A DNA stretch of 9,806 nt from the NCBI GenBank assembly GCA_947458985.1, contig CANHBA010000078.1:1-9806 (forward strand), in the 5' to 3' direction. Positions 1 through 7,069 of this stretch are shown here, piece by piece; the stretch's first letter is position 1, and the number at the start of each line of letters is the position of its first letter. The DNA comes from Flavobacteriales bacterium. Lineage in GTDB: Bacteria > Bacteroidota > Bacteroidia > Flavobacteriales_D > Crocinitomicaceae. The notes beneath the pieces were generated by a model. The model was not told the DNA's origin and did no database searches. It saw only the letters and a program-made list of their open reading frames with translations. Both the position numbers and the translations under genes were made by a program.

Positions 1-2
1 AA

Positions 3-479
3 ATGGCTACCACTTTAAAGCCTTCTCCATTAAAAACAACGTATCAATCGGTCACACACATCCATGAAACAGTTCCTGAAAATTCTCGAGACTGTATCAT
101 GCCACTTCAAGAGCAGGCCATTTTTCCTGAAGTGTATGCTCAGAATGTAATTGAAAGTGGACCAAATCAAGAATTAAGTACTCTAAACCCAACGGCAGAA
201 CAACATGTGTCAAATACTGAGCCGCAAGCGCAAAATAGTCCAAGTGCCTTTGCAAAAGAACCGATTACAGTTAAAGCTTTTATATTAAAGAAAACCAACG
301 AAAAGCTTTTTGGAACAGCTGCCCCTACTACCGATTTGAAGTTAGAAACATTTGCGCGCTATGCCAGCCAAACTGTGGGTATACCAGTTCAATATCGGGT
401 TGAGGAAATGACAGATAGCGACAAAATTGTTTTTCAATTGGGCCGCTTTAGTGTGGAGCGCAATCGTGCAAAAAAATAA
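3..479 (+). CDS. Hypothetical protein, probably C-terminal part of an anti-sigma-like protein (5' end likely outside window)
   Basis: The frame is open from the first bases of the window, so the ATG at position 3 may be an internal methionine. The visible 158 residues split in two. Residues 1-85 are low-complexity and rich in Ser, Thr, Pro, Gln and Asn, with no domain signature. Residues 86-158 look folded, with alternating hydrophobic residues, an FILKKTNEKLFG segment and a basic end (FSVERNRAKK). There is no transmembrane segment in the visible part. In Bacteroidota a common arrangement is ECF sigma factor, then a hypothetical or anti-sigma-like protein with a disordered middle and small C-terminal domain, then an outer-membrane beta-barrel protein. 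The next gene is such a barrel, which suggests this role by position only. The family is not recognised with certainty, and the gene upstream would have to be seen to decide. Confidence 0.6.
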   Translation: MATTLKPSPLKTTYQSVTHIHETVPENSRDCIMPLQEQAIFPEVYAQNVIESGPNQELSTLNPTAEQHVSNTEPQAQNSPSAFAKEPITVKAFILKKTNEKLFGTAAPTTDLKLETFARYASQTVGIPVQYRVEEMTDSDKIVFQLGRFSVERNRAKK

Positions 480-496
480 AATTTAACCCAACTTTA

Positions 497-524
497 GTAA
501 CAATTCAAAAAAACGCCCGTCATA
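497..524 (+). promoter_or_regulatory. Candidate ECF-sigma promoter for the outer-membrane barrel gene
   Basis: GTAACA at 497-502 is followed by CGTCATA at 518-524, with 16 bases between the AAC and the CGTC. An AAC-type -35 with a CGTC-type -10 at 16-17 bases is the classic group-4 (ECF, RpoE-like) sigma layout. Transcription would start near 529-531, leaving a leader of about 14 bases before the ATG at 544. It lies in the 64-base gap after the preceding stop codon, and no TAnnTTTG housekeeping box is evident there. Assignment is by pattern only. Confidence 0.5.
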
Positions 525-543
525 GGGTCAAAATCAAAAACAA

Positions 544-1668
544 ATGAAAATTAAATTACTTTCCGCTTTTTTACTTTCAGGCTTAGCGCTTTTTGCCCAG
601 CAAAACGAAACCAAGAAAATCGTTAAAATTCAGGGCAACGACACCACCATTATCATGATCAACAGCCAAATTGACCAAATGGACTCTGTGTTGACCGAAG
701 AAATGAAAAACATCTATATCCAAGATACAACTTTTGGCTTTAGAAGGGTAGAAGTTTTTATGGATACAACCATGATGCAATCTCTAAATGGAGGGCCTTC
801 AGATACAATGCAGCTCAAATTGGGTAACATGAAAATTGTCATTTTAGAATCCAGAGACATCACCAATTTAGACCAACTCAAAGCATTAGAAGGCGACCAA
901 CCAAAAGGGCAACGCAAGATCATCATAGATGAGCGCGTCATCATTGAAAATGACGACGAGCGTATTGTACTCAATGACGGCAAAGATTCCTATACATTTG
1001 AAAAAGAATTCGGAAACGACTGCAATGAGGCAGAAACAACAGGTGACGGTAATGCCATTTGGGCTGGCTTCGGTGTCAATGCCAATGGCTTCATGAATGC
1101 CAATAAAGAATTTGCCAGCACAACAGAACTCAGTTTTCTCACCTTAGACCCTGCAAAAAGCATTGGTTTCCAACTCAATTTTGCAGAGAAGCGCTTTCCA
1201 ATTATCAAAGATTACTTAGGTGTGGTGACAGGTTTAGGTTTCCAGTGGAATCGCTATTCCATCAAAGGAGACTACGACTTCAATGTAGTCAATGACACAT
1301 TAGTGGCCAATGCAACTGGAATCAACTACACTAAAAACACTTTGAGTTCGACTTATTTACAAGCACCATTGTTGTTGCAAATTTCTACAAGTAAAAATGC
1401 AAATAAAGCATGGAATATTTCAGCTGGCATCGTTGGTGGCATTCGCGTAGATGCACGCCAAATCCAAAAATGGGAAGCCGATGACAAAAAGAACAAAGAC
1501 AAAACCAAAGATGATTTCCAATTCAATCCATTCCAAGCTAGCCTTATGGCTACAATTGGCTATGGCGATTGGAGTTTGTATGCAACATATGGCCTCTCGG
1601 ACGTCTTTAACGAAGGATCTGCTCCGAAGGTGCGTGGTGTGAATGCCGGAATTTTACTCTCGTTTTAA
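544..1668 (+). CDS. Outer-membrane beta-barrel protein (PorT-like / OMP_b-brl superfamily)
   Basis: The 374-residue protein starts with a Lys-containing N-terminus, a hydrophobic core and a cleavage-like FAQQ around residues 17-20, so it is predicted to be exported by Sec. Residues 21-165 form a charged region rich in Asp, Glu and Ile/Val that is probably a periplasmic domain. From about residue 171 (WAGFGVNANGFMN) to the end, alternating aromatic and hydrophobic strands form a small barrel, ending in a C-terminal Phe (AGILLSF), the usual outer-membrane assembly signal. YLQAPLLLQI (271-280) resembles the conserved strand motif of PorT-like barrels. A Lys/Asp-rich stretch at 310-325 is probably a surface loop. 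The start is fixed by the signal peptide and lies just downstream of an ECF-like promoter. The gene may belong to a sigma/anti-sigma/barrel envelope-sensing unit. Its exact function is unknown. Confidence 0.8.
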   Translation: MKIKLLSAFLLSGLALFAQQNETKKIVKIQGNDTTIIMINSQIDQMDSVLTEEMKNIYIQDTTFGFRRVEVFMDTTMMQSLNGGPSDTMQLKLGNMKIVILESRDITNLDQLKALEGDQPKGQRKIIIDERVIIENDDERIVLNDGKDSYTFEKEFGNDCNEAETTGDGNAIWAGFGVNANGFMNANKEFASTTELSFLTLDPAKSIGFQLNFAEKRFPIIKDYLGVVTGLGFQWNRYSIKGDYDFNVVNDTLVANATGINYTKNTLSSTYLQAPLLLQISTSKNANKAWNISAGIVGGIRVDARQIQKWEADDKKNKDKTKDDFQFNPFQASLMATIGYGDWSLYATYGLSDVFNEGSAPKVRGVNAGILLSF

Positions 1669-1688
1669 ATACTGATCCACCACCAAAG

Positions 1689-1728
1689 AAAAGAAACGAT
1701 GTGCCTAACCGTGCATCGTTTCTTTTTT
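1689..1728 (+). terminator. Rho-independent terminator between convergent genes
   Basis: A perfect 13-bp inverted repeat (AAAAGAAACGATG at 1689-1701 and its complement at 1714-1726) has a 12-base loop. On the plus strand two G-U pairs and one C-G pair can extend the stem to about 16 bp with a 6-base loop. The right arm runs into a T tract (1723-1728), so it fits termination of the barrel gene. Because of the A-rich left arm it could also act on minus-strand transcription of miaE. The right arm lies inside the last codons of miaE. Confidence 0.75.
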
Positions 1729-2295
1729 GCCATAACTTTCCATCAGACTAGCCTCAAAAGCGAGGAAGTCTTTCCATGCGGCATCTACATCGACGCCTTG
1801 TCCGTATTTGCGGGCAAAGCCTAAGAAGGTAGTGTAATGACGCGCCTCACTTTCCATGAGGTCTCGGTAAAACCGACGCAGATCAACATCGTTGATTTCT
1901 TCAGATAAGATTTTAAAGCGCTCGCAGCTGCGTGCCTCAATCATTGCTGCAAATAGCATTTTATTGACGAACACACCTGCCGGATTGCTGTTGCGCTTCC
2001 CTTGTTTGAGGAATTGTGCCAGATCATTCACGTAAGGGTCTTTGCGTTCAAAACCTAATTGCAACCCGCGCTCTTTTAGTTTGTCATGAACCATTTGAAA
2101 ATGAGCCATCTCTTCTTGACAAATAGCGGTCATGGCTTCCACTAAATCTGGATATTGTGGATAAGTAACTATCAAGGAGATCGCGTTACTCGCGGCTTTT
2201 TGTTCGCAGTAAGCATGGTCAATTAGGATTTCCGCTATATTTTTTTCGACAATGCGCACCCAGCGGGGGTCAGTCGCCATTTGAAGTCCGAGCAT
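1705..2295 (-). CDS. miaE: tRNA-(ms2io6A)-hydroxylase MiaE-like diiron enzyme
   Basis: The 196-residue protein belongs to the MiaE family of ferritin-like diiron monooxygenases, which hydroxylate the isopentenyl group of ms2i6A at tRNA position 37 to ms2io6A using O2. The four-helix-bundle ligands are visible: Glu31 in the CEQK segment, EEMAHF with Glu62 and His65, Glu120 in MIEARSCERF, and Glu150 with His153 in ESEARHY. The minus-strand frame stays open upstream to 2532, but family members begin MLGL then TDPRW. The ATG at 2295 (MLGLQMATDPRW) is therefore chosen; the next in-frame Met at 2280 is a less likely alternative. The longer reading would run through the divergent promoter into the next gene. 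The gene is transcribed away from the E1 operon and towards the barrel gene, with its last codons inside the shared terminator hairpin. It is cytoplasmic. Function is inferred from family membership; substrate is not proven in this phylum. Confidence 0.88.
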   Translation of the reverse strand: MLGLQMATDPRWVRIVEKNIAEILIDHAYCEQKAASNAISLIVTYPQYPDLVEAMTAICQEEMAHFQMVHDKLKERGLQLGFERKDPYVNDLAQFLKQGKRNSNPAGVFVNKMLFAAMIEARSCERFKILSEEINDVDLRRFYRDLMESEARHYTTFLGFARKYGQGVDVDAAWKDFLAFEASLMESYGKKETMHG

Positions 2296-2308
2296 CTTGT
2301 TTTTTCGA

Positions 2309-2337
2309 CAAAAATACCAAAGTCTGATCGAATCAAA
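2309..2337 (-). promoter_or_regulatory. Bacteroidota housekeeping promoter for miaE
   Basis: Read on the minus strand, TTTG (2337-2334) is followed after 17 bases by TATTTTTG (2316-2309). This matches the Bacteroidota primary-sigma consensus of a TTTG/TTG -33 box and a TAnnTTTG -7 box. The start of transcription would be near 2302-2305, so the leader before the ATG at 2295 is only about 7-10 bases. No purine-rich Shine-Dalgarno is present, as is usual in this phylum. Confidence 0.6.
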
Positions 2338-2363
2338 CAAGGGTGAGATGTAATGGCAATGCT

Positions 2364-2371
2364 TATATTTG
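2364..2371 (+). promoter_or_regulatory. -7 box of the promoter for the E1 operon
   Basis: TATATTTG at 2364-2371 fully matches the TAnnTTTG -7 consensus of the Bacteroidota primary sigma factor. It lies 18 bases before the ATG of the E1 gene. I see no clear TTG box at the expected distance upstream, so this is a half-supported promoter. It sits back to back with the miaE promoter in a 94-base divergent region. Confidence 0.45.
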
Positions 2372-2389
2372 TCCAACTGAATCAACAAA

Positions 2390-4453
2390 ATGTCAAAATC
2401 AAAGCAAAAAGAGCTGAGTTGGCGCGCATTTGAACTCATGTGCACAGCCAAAACTATGGCCGAAAAATACGAAGCTAATAAAGAAGTTACAGCGAAATAC
2501 GTACACGCAACTTCACGTGGGCACGAAGCCATTCAGTTGGCTGTCGGTATGCAGCTTCAACCCCAAGACTGGGTTTCACCGTACTACCGCGACGACAGCA
2601 TTCTCTTAGGTATCGGCATGCAACCTGAAGAACTCATGTTGCAGGTTTTCGCCAAAAAAGACGATCCGTTTTCAGGTGGCCGAACATACTACTCGCATCC
2701 TTCGCTCAACAGACCCAACCAACCCAAAATTCCGCATCAATCTTCTGCAACGGGCATGCAAGCCATCCCAACTACAGGAGTTGCCATGGGTATACAATAC
2801 AAAGAAAAAGTAGGTCTGGCCGATTGGCAGCCAGAAGATGCACCGGTTGTGGTTTGTTCTCTAGGCGACGCATCTTGTACAGAAGGCGAAGTTTCCGAGG
2901 CTTTTCAAATGGCAGCCCTCAAGCAATATCCAATCATTTATTTAGTACAAGACAACGGTTGGGATATCTCTGCAAACGCCAAAGAAACCCGTGCGCAAGA
3001 TATTTCCGAATACATCAAAGGTTTTCATGGCATCGAAGCCAGAACAATAGACGGCACCGATTTTTGGGCTTGCTACCAAACTGTTGAGGAGGTCATAGCA
3101 ACCGTGCGTAAAGAACGCCGCCCCTTTTTAATTCACGCTAAAGTTCCTTTGCTTGGCCACCACACGTCAGGGGTGCGCAAAGAATGGTACCGCGACGACC
3201 TCGAAGAAGCAGCCAAAGCTGATCCCTATCCAAAATTACGGGCCGCTTTGGAACAGCAAGACGTCCGTTTGGCAGAGTTCATTAACCTTGAAGCCAAAAT
3301 CAGAAAAGAAGTTGATGCGGCCTACGATGCCGCGCTCCAAGCTCCTGACCCAGACCCAACGAGCATACAAGATCATATTTTTGCACAAACTCCCATCACC
3401 GAAGAAAAAGGGGAGCGCGCGCCAGAGGGCAAAAAGAAAACCGTTATGGTCGATTCCGCTCTTTTTGCCATGCGTGAAATCATGGAAGCACATCCCGAAG
3501 CTTTGCTTTATGGTCAAGATGTAGGCGGTAGGCTAGGAGGCGTCTTCAGAGAAGCGGCTACTTTAGCCCAAACTTTTGGAGACGATCGTGTATTCAACAC
3601 ACCCATACAAGAAGCATATATCATTGGTTCAACAGTAGGGATGTCTGCTGCAGGATTAAAACCAATTGTTGAGGTTCAGTTTGCCGACTATATTTGGCCA
3701 GGGCTCAATCAGCTTTTCACAGAGGTATCCCGCTCCAACTACCTTTCAAACGGAAAGTGGCCCGTGAGTTGTGTCATTCGTGTTCCCATTGGCGCCTATG
3801 GATCAGGCGGCCCTTACCATTCCTCAAGTGTAGAATCTGTATTGGCAAATATCCGTGGTATTAAAGTCGTTTACCCATCCACAGGTGCCGATTTAAAAGG
3901 TTTACTAAAGGCTGCATATTACGACCCTAACCCAGTGGTTATCCTTGAGCACAAAGGTTTGTATTGGTCAAAAATTCCTGGAACAGAAGGAGCCATGAGT
4001 ATTGAACCAAGTTCAGACTACGTTGTGCCAATCGGAAAAGCAAGGATTGCACTTGAAGCCAATCCATCAAAAATGGACAGCGGTGAATCAATCGGCATCA
4101 TTACTTACGGAAGAGGAGTTTATTGGAGTCTAGAAGCTGCAAGTCAGTTCGACGGGCAGGTAGAAATACTCGATCTGCGCACCATTAATCCACTCGATAT
4201 TAACGCGATGGAGGAGCTTTGTCAGCGCCACGGCAAAATTTTATTGGTTACGGAAGAAACCACTCAAAATTCTTTCACGTTAGCGATAGCTGGGCGCCTT
4301 CAAAATAGTTGCTTTGCGCATCTAGATGCGCCTATTGAAATTGTTGCGTCTGTCGACGCTCCAGCCATTCCGCTGAACTCAGGTCTCGAAGCGGCCATGT
4401 TGCCCAATGCACAAAAGGTCGCGACAGCTATTTCCAAACTATTGAACTTTTAA
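2390..4453 (+). CDS. Fused alpha-beta E1 component of a 2-oxoacid (branched-chain type) dehydrogenase
   Basis: This 687-residue protein joins both halves of a heterotetrameric-type E1 in one chain, as is common in Bacteroidota. The alpha half (about 1-330) carries the thiamine diphosphate/Mg site GDASCTEG (159-166) with DNGW at 188-191. Here GDG has become GDA, but the metal-binding Asp160 and Asn189 remain. It also carries the active-site loop HHTSGV (257-262). A linker (about 330-350) leads to the beta half: transketolase pyrimidine-binding domain about 351-530, with the cofactor-activating Glu408 in TPIQEAYIIG, then the transketolase C-terminal domain about 560-685. E1 decarboxylates a branched-chain or similar 2-oxoacid and passes the acyl group to lipoylated E2. 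No E2 or E3 lies in the window, so those partners must be encoded elsewhere. It is the first gene of an operon with the pyrophosphohydrolase and the arginase-family gene. The 2-oxoisovalerate preference is inferred from family resemblance. Confidence 0.9.
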   Translation: MSKSKQKELSWRAFELMCTAKTMAEKYEANKEVTAKYVHATSRGHEAIQLAVGMQLQPQDWVSPYYRDDSILLGIGMQPEELMLQVFAKKDDPFSGGRTYYSHPSLNRPNQPKIPHQSSATGMQAIPTTGVAMGIQYKEKVGLADWQPEDAPVVVCSLGDASCTEGEVSEAFQMAALKQYPIIYLVQDNGWDISANAKETRAQDISEYIKGFHGIEARTIDGTDFWACYQTVEEVIATVRKERRPFLIHAKVPLLGHHTSGVRKEWYRDDLEEAAKADPYPKLRAALEQQDVRLAEFINLEAKIRKEVDAAYDAALQAPDPDPTSIQDHIFAQTPITEEKGERAPEGKKKTVMVDSALFAMREIMEAHPEALLYGQDVGGRLGGVFREAATLAQTFGDDRVFNTPIQEAYIIGSTVGMSAAGLKPIVEVQFADYIWPGLNQLFTEVSRSNYLSNGKWPVSCVIRVPIGAYGSGGPYHSSSVESVLANIRGIKVVYPSTGADLKGLLKAAYYDPNPVVILEHKGLYWSKIPGTEGAMSIEPSSDYVVPIGKARIALEANPSKMDSGESIGIITYGRGVYWSLEAASQFDGQVEILDLRTINPLDINAMEELCQRHGKILLVTEETTQNSFTLAIAGRLQNSCFAHLDAPIEIVASVDAPAIPLNSGLEAAMLPNAQKVATAISKLLNF

Positions 4454-4456
4454 CCC

Positions 4457-4846
4457 ATGGAATTCAAAGAAATCATAGGAGCAGTTGCTCAATTTCACGA
4501 TGCATTCGGTATTCAAAATAATTATACGCCTACAAGTGGACTAACTCCAGCAGAAGTTCAATTGCGTTTTGACCTCATGAAGGAAGAAAATGAAGAATAC
4601 CTAGAAGCTGCAAAAAACGGAGATTTAGTTGAAATTGCCGACGCACTCGGCGATCAACTATATATATTATGTGGCACCATTTTGCGCCATGGCTTACAAG
4701 ACAAAATAACGGAGGTCTTTGAAGAGATTCAACGCTCCAACATGAGCAAGCTAGATGCAAATGGGAAGCCTATATATCGCGAAGATGGCAAAGTGTTAAA
4801 ATCCGAACTCTATTTCAAGCCCAACATTGCCAAAATCCTTCAATAA
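4457..4846 (+). CDS. MazG/HisE-like nucleoside triphosphate pyrophosphohydrolase family protein
   Basis: This is a 129-residue, largely alpha-helical protein of the all-alpha NTP pyrophosphohydrolase superfamily (HisE/MazG-like, PRA-PH type). The diagnostic metal-binding pattern is present: EENEEYLEA at about residues 43-51 (ExxE) and EIADALGDQLYIL at about 60-72 (ExxD). A conserved C-terminal tail follows, with SNMSKLD, a short Gly/Asp turn and YFKPNI. Such enzymes release pyrophosphate from NTPs or phosphoribosyl-ATP. Single-domain members of this size often have house-cleaning roles or act on modified nucleotides, but the substrate cannot be read here. The start is 3 bases after the E1 stop and the stop overlaps the next start (TAATG), so the three genes are almost certainly co-transcribed and probably translationally coupled. 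No histidine-biosynthesis genes are nearby, which argues against a HisE role. Confidence 0.78.
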   Translation: MEFKEIIGAVAQFHDAFGIQNNYTPTSGLTPAEVQLRFDLMKEENEEYLEAAKNGDLVEIADALGDQLYILCGTILRHGLQDKITEVFEEIQRSNMSKLDANGKPIYREDGKVLKSELYFKPNIAKILQ

Positions 4847-5985
4847 TGATTGATCTCTCCATCTACTTTCAACCTGTTTCAGTAGACATACCATTTACTG
4901 AGCAACAGTTAGGTTCACAAATTAGAAGCTACCAGACCGATTTCCCTGAATTAACAGAACCCGGTTGTGCCATTATTTCTGTCCCGGAATTTAGAGGAGC
5001 AGAGGTTGAGCAATTTGCAGTTCCGGCATTCAGAACTGCGTTTTATCAATTACATCCAGAAACTTCTTGGACCAAACCTATTTACGACCTCGGCACTATC
5101 CAGCCAGGAGCTACAATTAACGACACTTATTTTGCACTGTCAAATGTGGTGAGCGAGCTCGTTAAAAAAAATATAGTCCCTATCGTAATTGGCGGAAGCC
5201 AAGACCTCACAATGGCCATTTATCAAGGTTACGAAAGACTCGAACAATTAGTCAATACCTGCAGCATTGACCGCAGCATCGACATCGGTAGCGCAGAAGA
5301 AACACTGCACTCAAAGAATTATCTAAGCCACATGCTTTTGCAGCGCCCATGTTATTTATTTAACCATGCTATTATCGGGCTTCAGCAGCCTTATGCCGCG
5401 GCAGCCGAGCACGAACTCTTTGAAAAATTATTCTTTGATATCTGTCGCCTTGGTGAGTTCAATCAAGATTTTAGATTAGCAGAACCCCATTTGCGCAATG
5501 CGGATATTATTAGTGTCGACATTCAATCCATTAAAACAGCTGATCTAGGTAGCTCTTCAGGCGCACCAAACGGCTTCACGGCAGCACAGTTCTGTCAGAT
5601 GATGAAATACGCTGGCATTTCAGACAAAGTAACGAGCATTGGATTTTTCAATGAAGCGGCTTTAGGACAAACCGGAGCTTCTCTTTTGGCAGAGGGTATT
5701 TGGTATTTCCTACAAGGATATTTTTCTAGGGTAGGAGACTTTCCTTTTGGAAGCAAGGCAGATTACACCAAGTTTACAGTTTTTATGGATGAAGTTTCAA
5801 GAGAGCTGATTTTCTATAAAAGCAACAAGTCTGCACGTTGGTGGCTGGAAGTTCCGTATCCGCCACAAGAAGGCGCTCGTTATGAGCGTCACCATTTGGT
5901 GCCATGTAATAAGTCAGACTACGATAACGCTATGAATAATGAATTACCTGATTTATGGTGGAAGACTTATCAAAAATTGGGTTAA
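4846..5985 (+). CDS. Arginase-superfamily protein annotated in this clade as formimidoylglutamase (HutG-like), with degenerate metal site
   Basis: The 379-residue protein resembles the Bacteroidota 'formimidoylglutamase' family, which is assigned to histidine degradation (N-formimidoyl-glutamate to glutamate and formamide). It has the arginase-fold landmarks in order but altered: GGSQDLT at 116-122 where arginases have GGDHS, DRSID at 142-146 where they have DAHxD, and SVDIQSIK at 223-230 where they have SxDxDxxDP. Asp142, Asp146 and Asp225 are kept, while the ligand His, His and Asp positions are Gln119, Ser144 and Gln227. A normal two-manganese centre therefore looks unlikely. The C-terminal part (FYKSNKSARWW around 323-333, LVPCNKSDY around 351-359) is typical of this subfamily. 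It overlaps the pyrophosphohydrolase stop by one base and is the last gene before a terminator and the T9SS block. From memory, this family often sits beside gldK in flavobacteria, so a role unrelated to histidine breakdown is possible. Confidence 0.8.
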   Translation: MIDLSIYFQPVSVDIPFTEQQLGSQIRSYQTDFPELTEPGCAIISVPEFRGAEVEQFAVPAFRTAFYQLHPETSWTKPIYDLGTIQPGATINDTYFALSNVVSELVKKNIVPIVIGGSQDLTMAIYQGYERLEQLVNTCSIDRSIDIGSAEETLHSKNYLSHMLLQRPCYLFNHAIIGLQQPYAAAAEHELFEKLFFDICRLGEFNQDFRLAEPHLRNADIISVDIQSIKTADLGSSSGAPNGFTAAQFCQMMKYAGISDKVTSIGFFNEAALGQTGASLLAEGIWYFLQGYFSRVGDFPFGSKADYTKFTVFMDEVSRELIFYKSNKSARWWLEVPYPPQEGARYERHHLVPCNKSDYDNAMNNELPDLWWKTYQKLG

Positions 5986-6012
5986 GCTTTTTATTAAAAA
6001 GCCTTTTATTTT
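5984..6012 (+). terminator. Rho-independent terminator after the E1 operon
   Basis: GCTTTTT (5986-5992) pairs with AAAAAGC (5996-6002) across a 3-base loop and is followed by a T-rich run (6004-6012). AAG and CTT flanks add pairs with one bulge. It begins within the stop codon of the arginase-family gene and separates this operon from porP. The stem is AT-rich, so termination may be partial. Confidence 0.55.
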
Positions 6013-6026
6013 CCATTAGAATTCTT

Positions 6027-6034
6027 TACTTTAG
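6027..6034 (+). promoter_or_regulatory. Putative -7 box of the porP promoter
   Basis: TACTTTAG at 6027-6034, followed by CACC, matches the TAnnTTTG box at all but one position and resembles many Bacteroidota promoters. The upstream T-rich run near 6005-6012 lies at about the -33 distance but is not a clean TTTG. The start would be near 6040, leaving an A/T-rich leader of about 55 bases before the ATG at 6095. It lies just after the terminator of the preceding operon. Confidence 0.45.
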
Positions 6035-6094
6035 CACCTTAAATTGTCGTATTCTATGAAAATGCGATGGTTTTATACATGCTAAACTAAGCTT

Positions 6095-7057
6095 ATGCTA
6101 TTGAATAACAGACTACTAACTGCTGCGTTTTCTGTTTTGTTGTTTACGTCCTACGCACAACAAGACAAGCTTGTCACACACTTCATGTTTGACAAAATGA
6201 GCATCAACCCGGGTAAAACTGGTATTGATATGTACAATGGTATTTGTGCAACGTCTATTTACCGCAACCAATGGGATAAAGTAAACGGAGCTCCGAATTC
6301 AACTATACTCAATATAGAATCTAACCTTTCGCGTTTCTTCCCAGGCGGTGTTGGTATCAACTTCTATAATGATGCAATTGGTTTTGCACGTCAGAACACA
6401 GTTTTGTTAAACTATTCTTATCCTATTCAAATTGGTCGTACTGGCGTATTAGGAGTGGGGGTTGGTTTAGGAATTATGAACTACGGCATAGATCCAGTTT
6501 GGGTTACGCCTAATGGTTTGCCAGCCGCTCAAGACCCTTCCATACCGACAGGCTTTGCAGCAACCACATTCGATGCCAACTTTGGTTTGTATTTCCAGGC
6601 AAAAAATTATTACGCTGGTTTCTCCACAACACACTTATCTGAATCAGATTTATCAGCTGACCCAACTAATTTGTCTTTATCTTTTCAAACAGCACGTCAC
6701 TACTATTTAATGGGTGGTTATATTTTTAAAGATGCTTTTGGAACTGGCAATAACATCGACGCACAAATGCTCGTTCGCACTGACCTCATCAAGTTCTCCG
6801 TTGACTTCAACGCGCGTTACATGATGGATCTCGGTGGCAATCCAGCTTACGGAGGTCTCACTTTCCGTACGTCCGATGCAATTGCAATTATGGCCGGTTA
6901 TTCACCAATTCCAAATTTCCATTTTGGATACTCATACGACATCAACATTAATAAATTAGCTAGCATTTCTCGTGGTTCACACGAAATGATGGTTAAATAT
7001 TGTTACTTCTTGCCGCCGCCTCCAAAAACGAAAGCAAGACACCCTCGTTGGTTATAA
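6095..7057 (+). CDS. porP: Type IX secretion system membrane protein, PorP/SprF family
   Basis: The 320-residue protein has a signal peptide (hydrophobic segment, cleavage near SYA-QQ at residues 20-23). It then shows the family hallmarks: QQDKLVTHFMFDKMSINPG near the N-terminus, the internal YRNQWDKVNGAP segment (56-67) and repeated aromatic-rich strands forming an outer-membrane barrel. The last strand reads HEMMVKYCYFL, followed by a Pro/basic tail (PPPPKTKARHPRWL) outside the usual C-terminal barrel signal. PorP/SprF proteins work with the T9SS in the outer membrane, where they anchor GldK/PorK rings or attach exported cell-surface proteins. Position directly before gldK mirrors the porPKLMN operon of Porphyromonas and supports a core T9SS role rather than one of the many accessory SprF paralogues. 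The start is the first in-frame ATG and gives a good signal peptide. The 99-base gap to gldK may hold a second promoter. Confidence 0.9.
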   Translation: MLLNNRLLTAAFSVLLFTSYAQQDKLVTHFMFDKMSINPGKTGIDMYNGICATSIYRNQWDKVNGAPNSTILNIESNLSRFFPGGVGINFYNDAIGFARQNTVLLNYSYPIQIGRTGVLGVGVGLGIMNYGIDPVWVTPNGLPAAQDPSIPTGFAATTFDANFGLYFQAKNYYAGFSTTHLSESDLSADPTNLSLSFQTARHYYLMGGYIFKDAFGTGNNIDAQMLVRTDLIKFSVDFNARYMMDLGGNPAYGGLTFRTSDAIAIMAGYSPIPNFHFGYSYDININKLASISRGSHEMMVKYCYFLPPPPKTKARHPRWL

Positions 7058-7069
7058 GAGGTAAAAAGT

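Noticed and set aside
583..1208. Open minus-strand frames of 65-89 codons opposite the barrel gene.
   Set aside because: They are shadows of the strongly coding plus strand, with no recognisable domain and no promoter or start context.
2296..2532. An N-terminal extension of miaE of 79 codons on the minus strand up to 2532.
   Set aside because: It would overlap the first 140 bases of the E1 gene and cover both divergent promoters. The extension has no MiaE similarity, and the family start MLGL...TDPRW fits the ATG at 2295.
4457..4846. The small pyrophosphohydrolase as a toxin-antitoxin regulator (MazG with MazEF) or HisE.
   Set aside because: No mazEF-like or his genes are nearby and the gene is locked into the E1 operon; only the superfamily can be supported.
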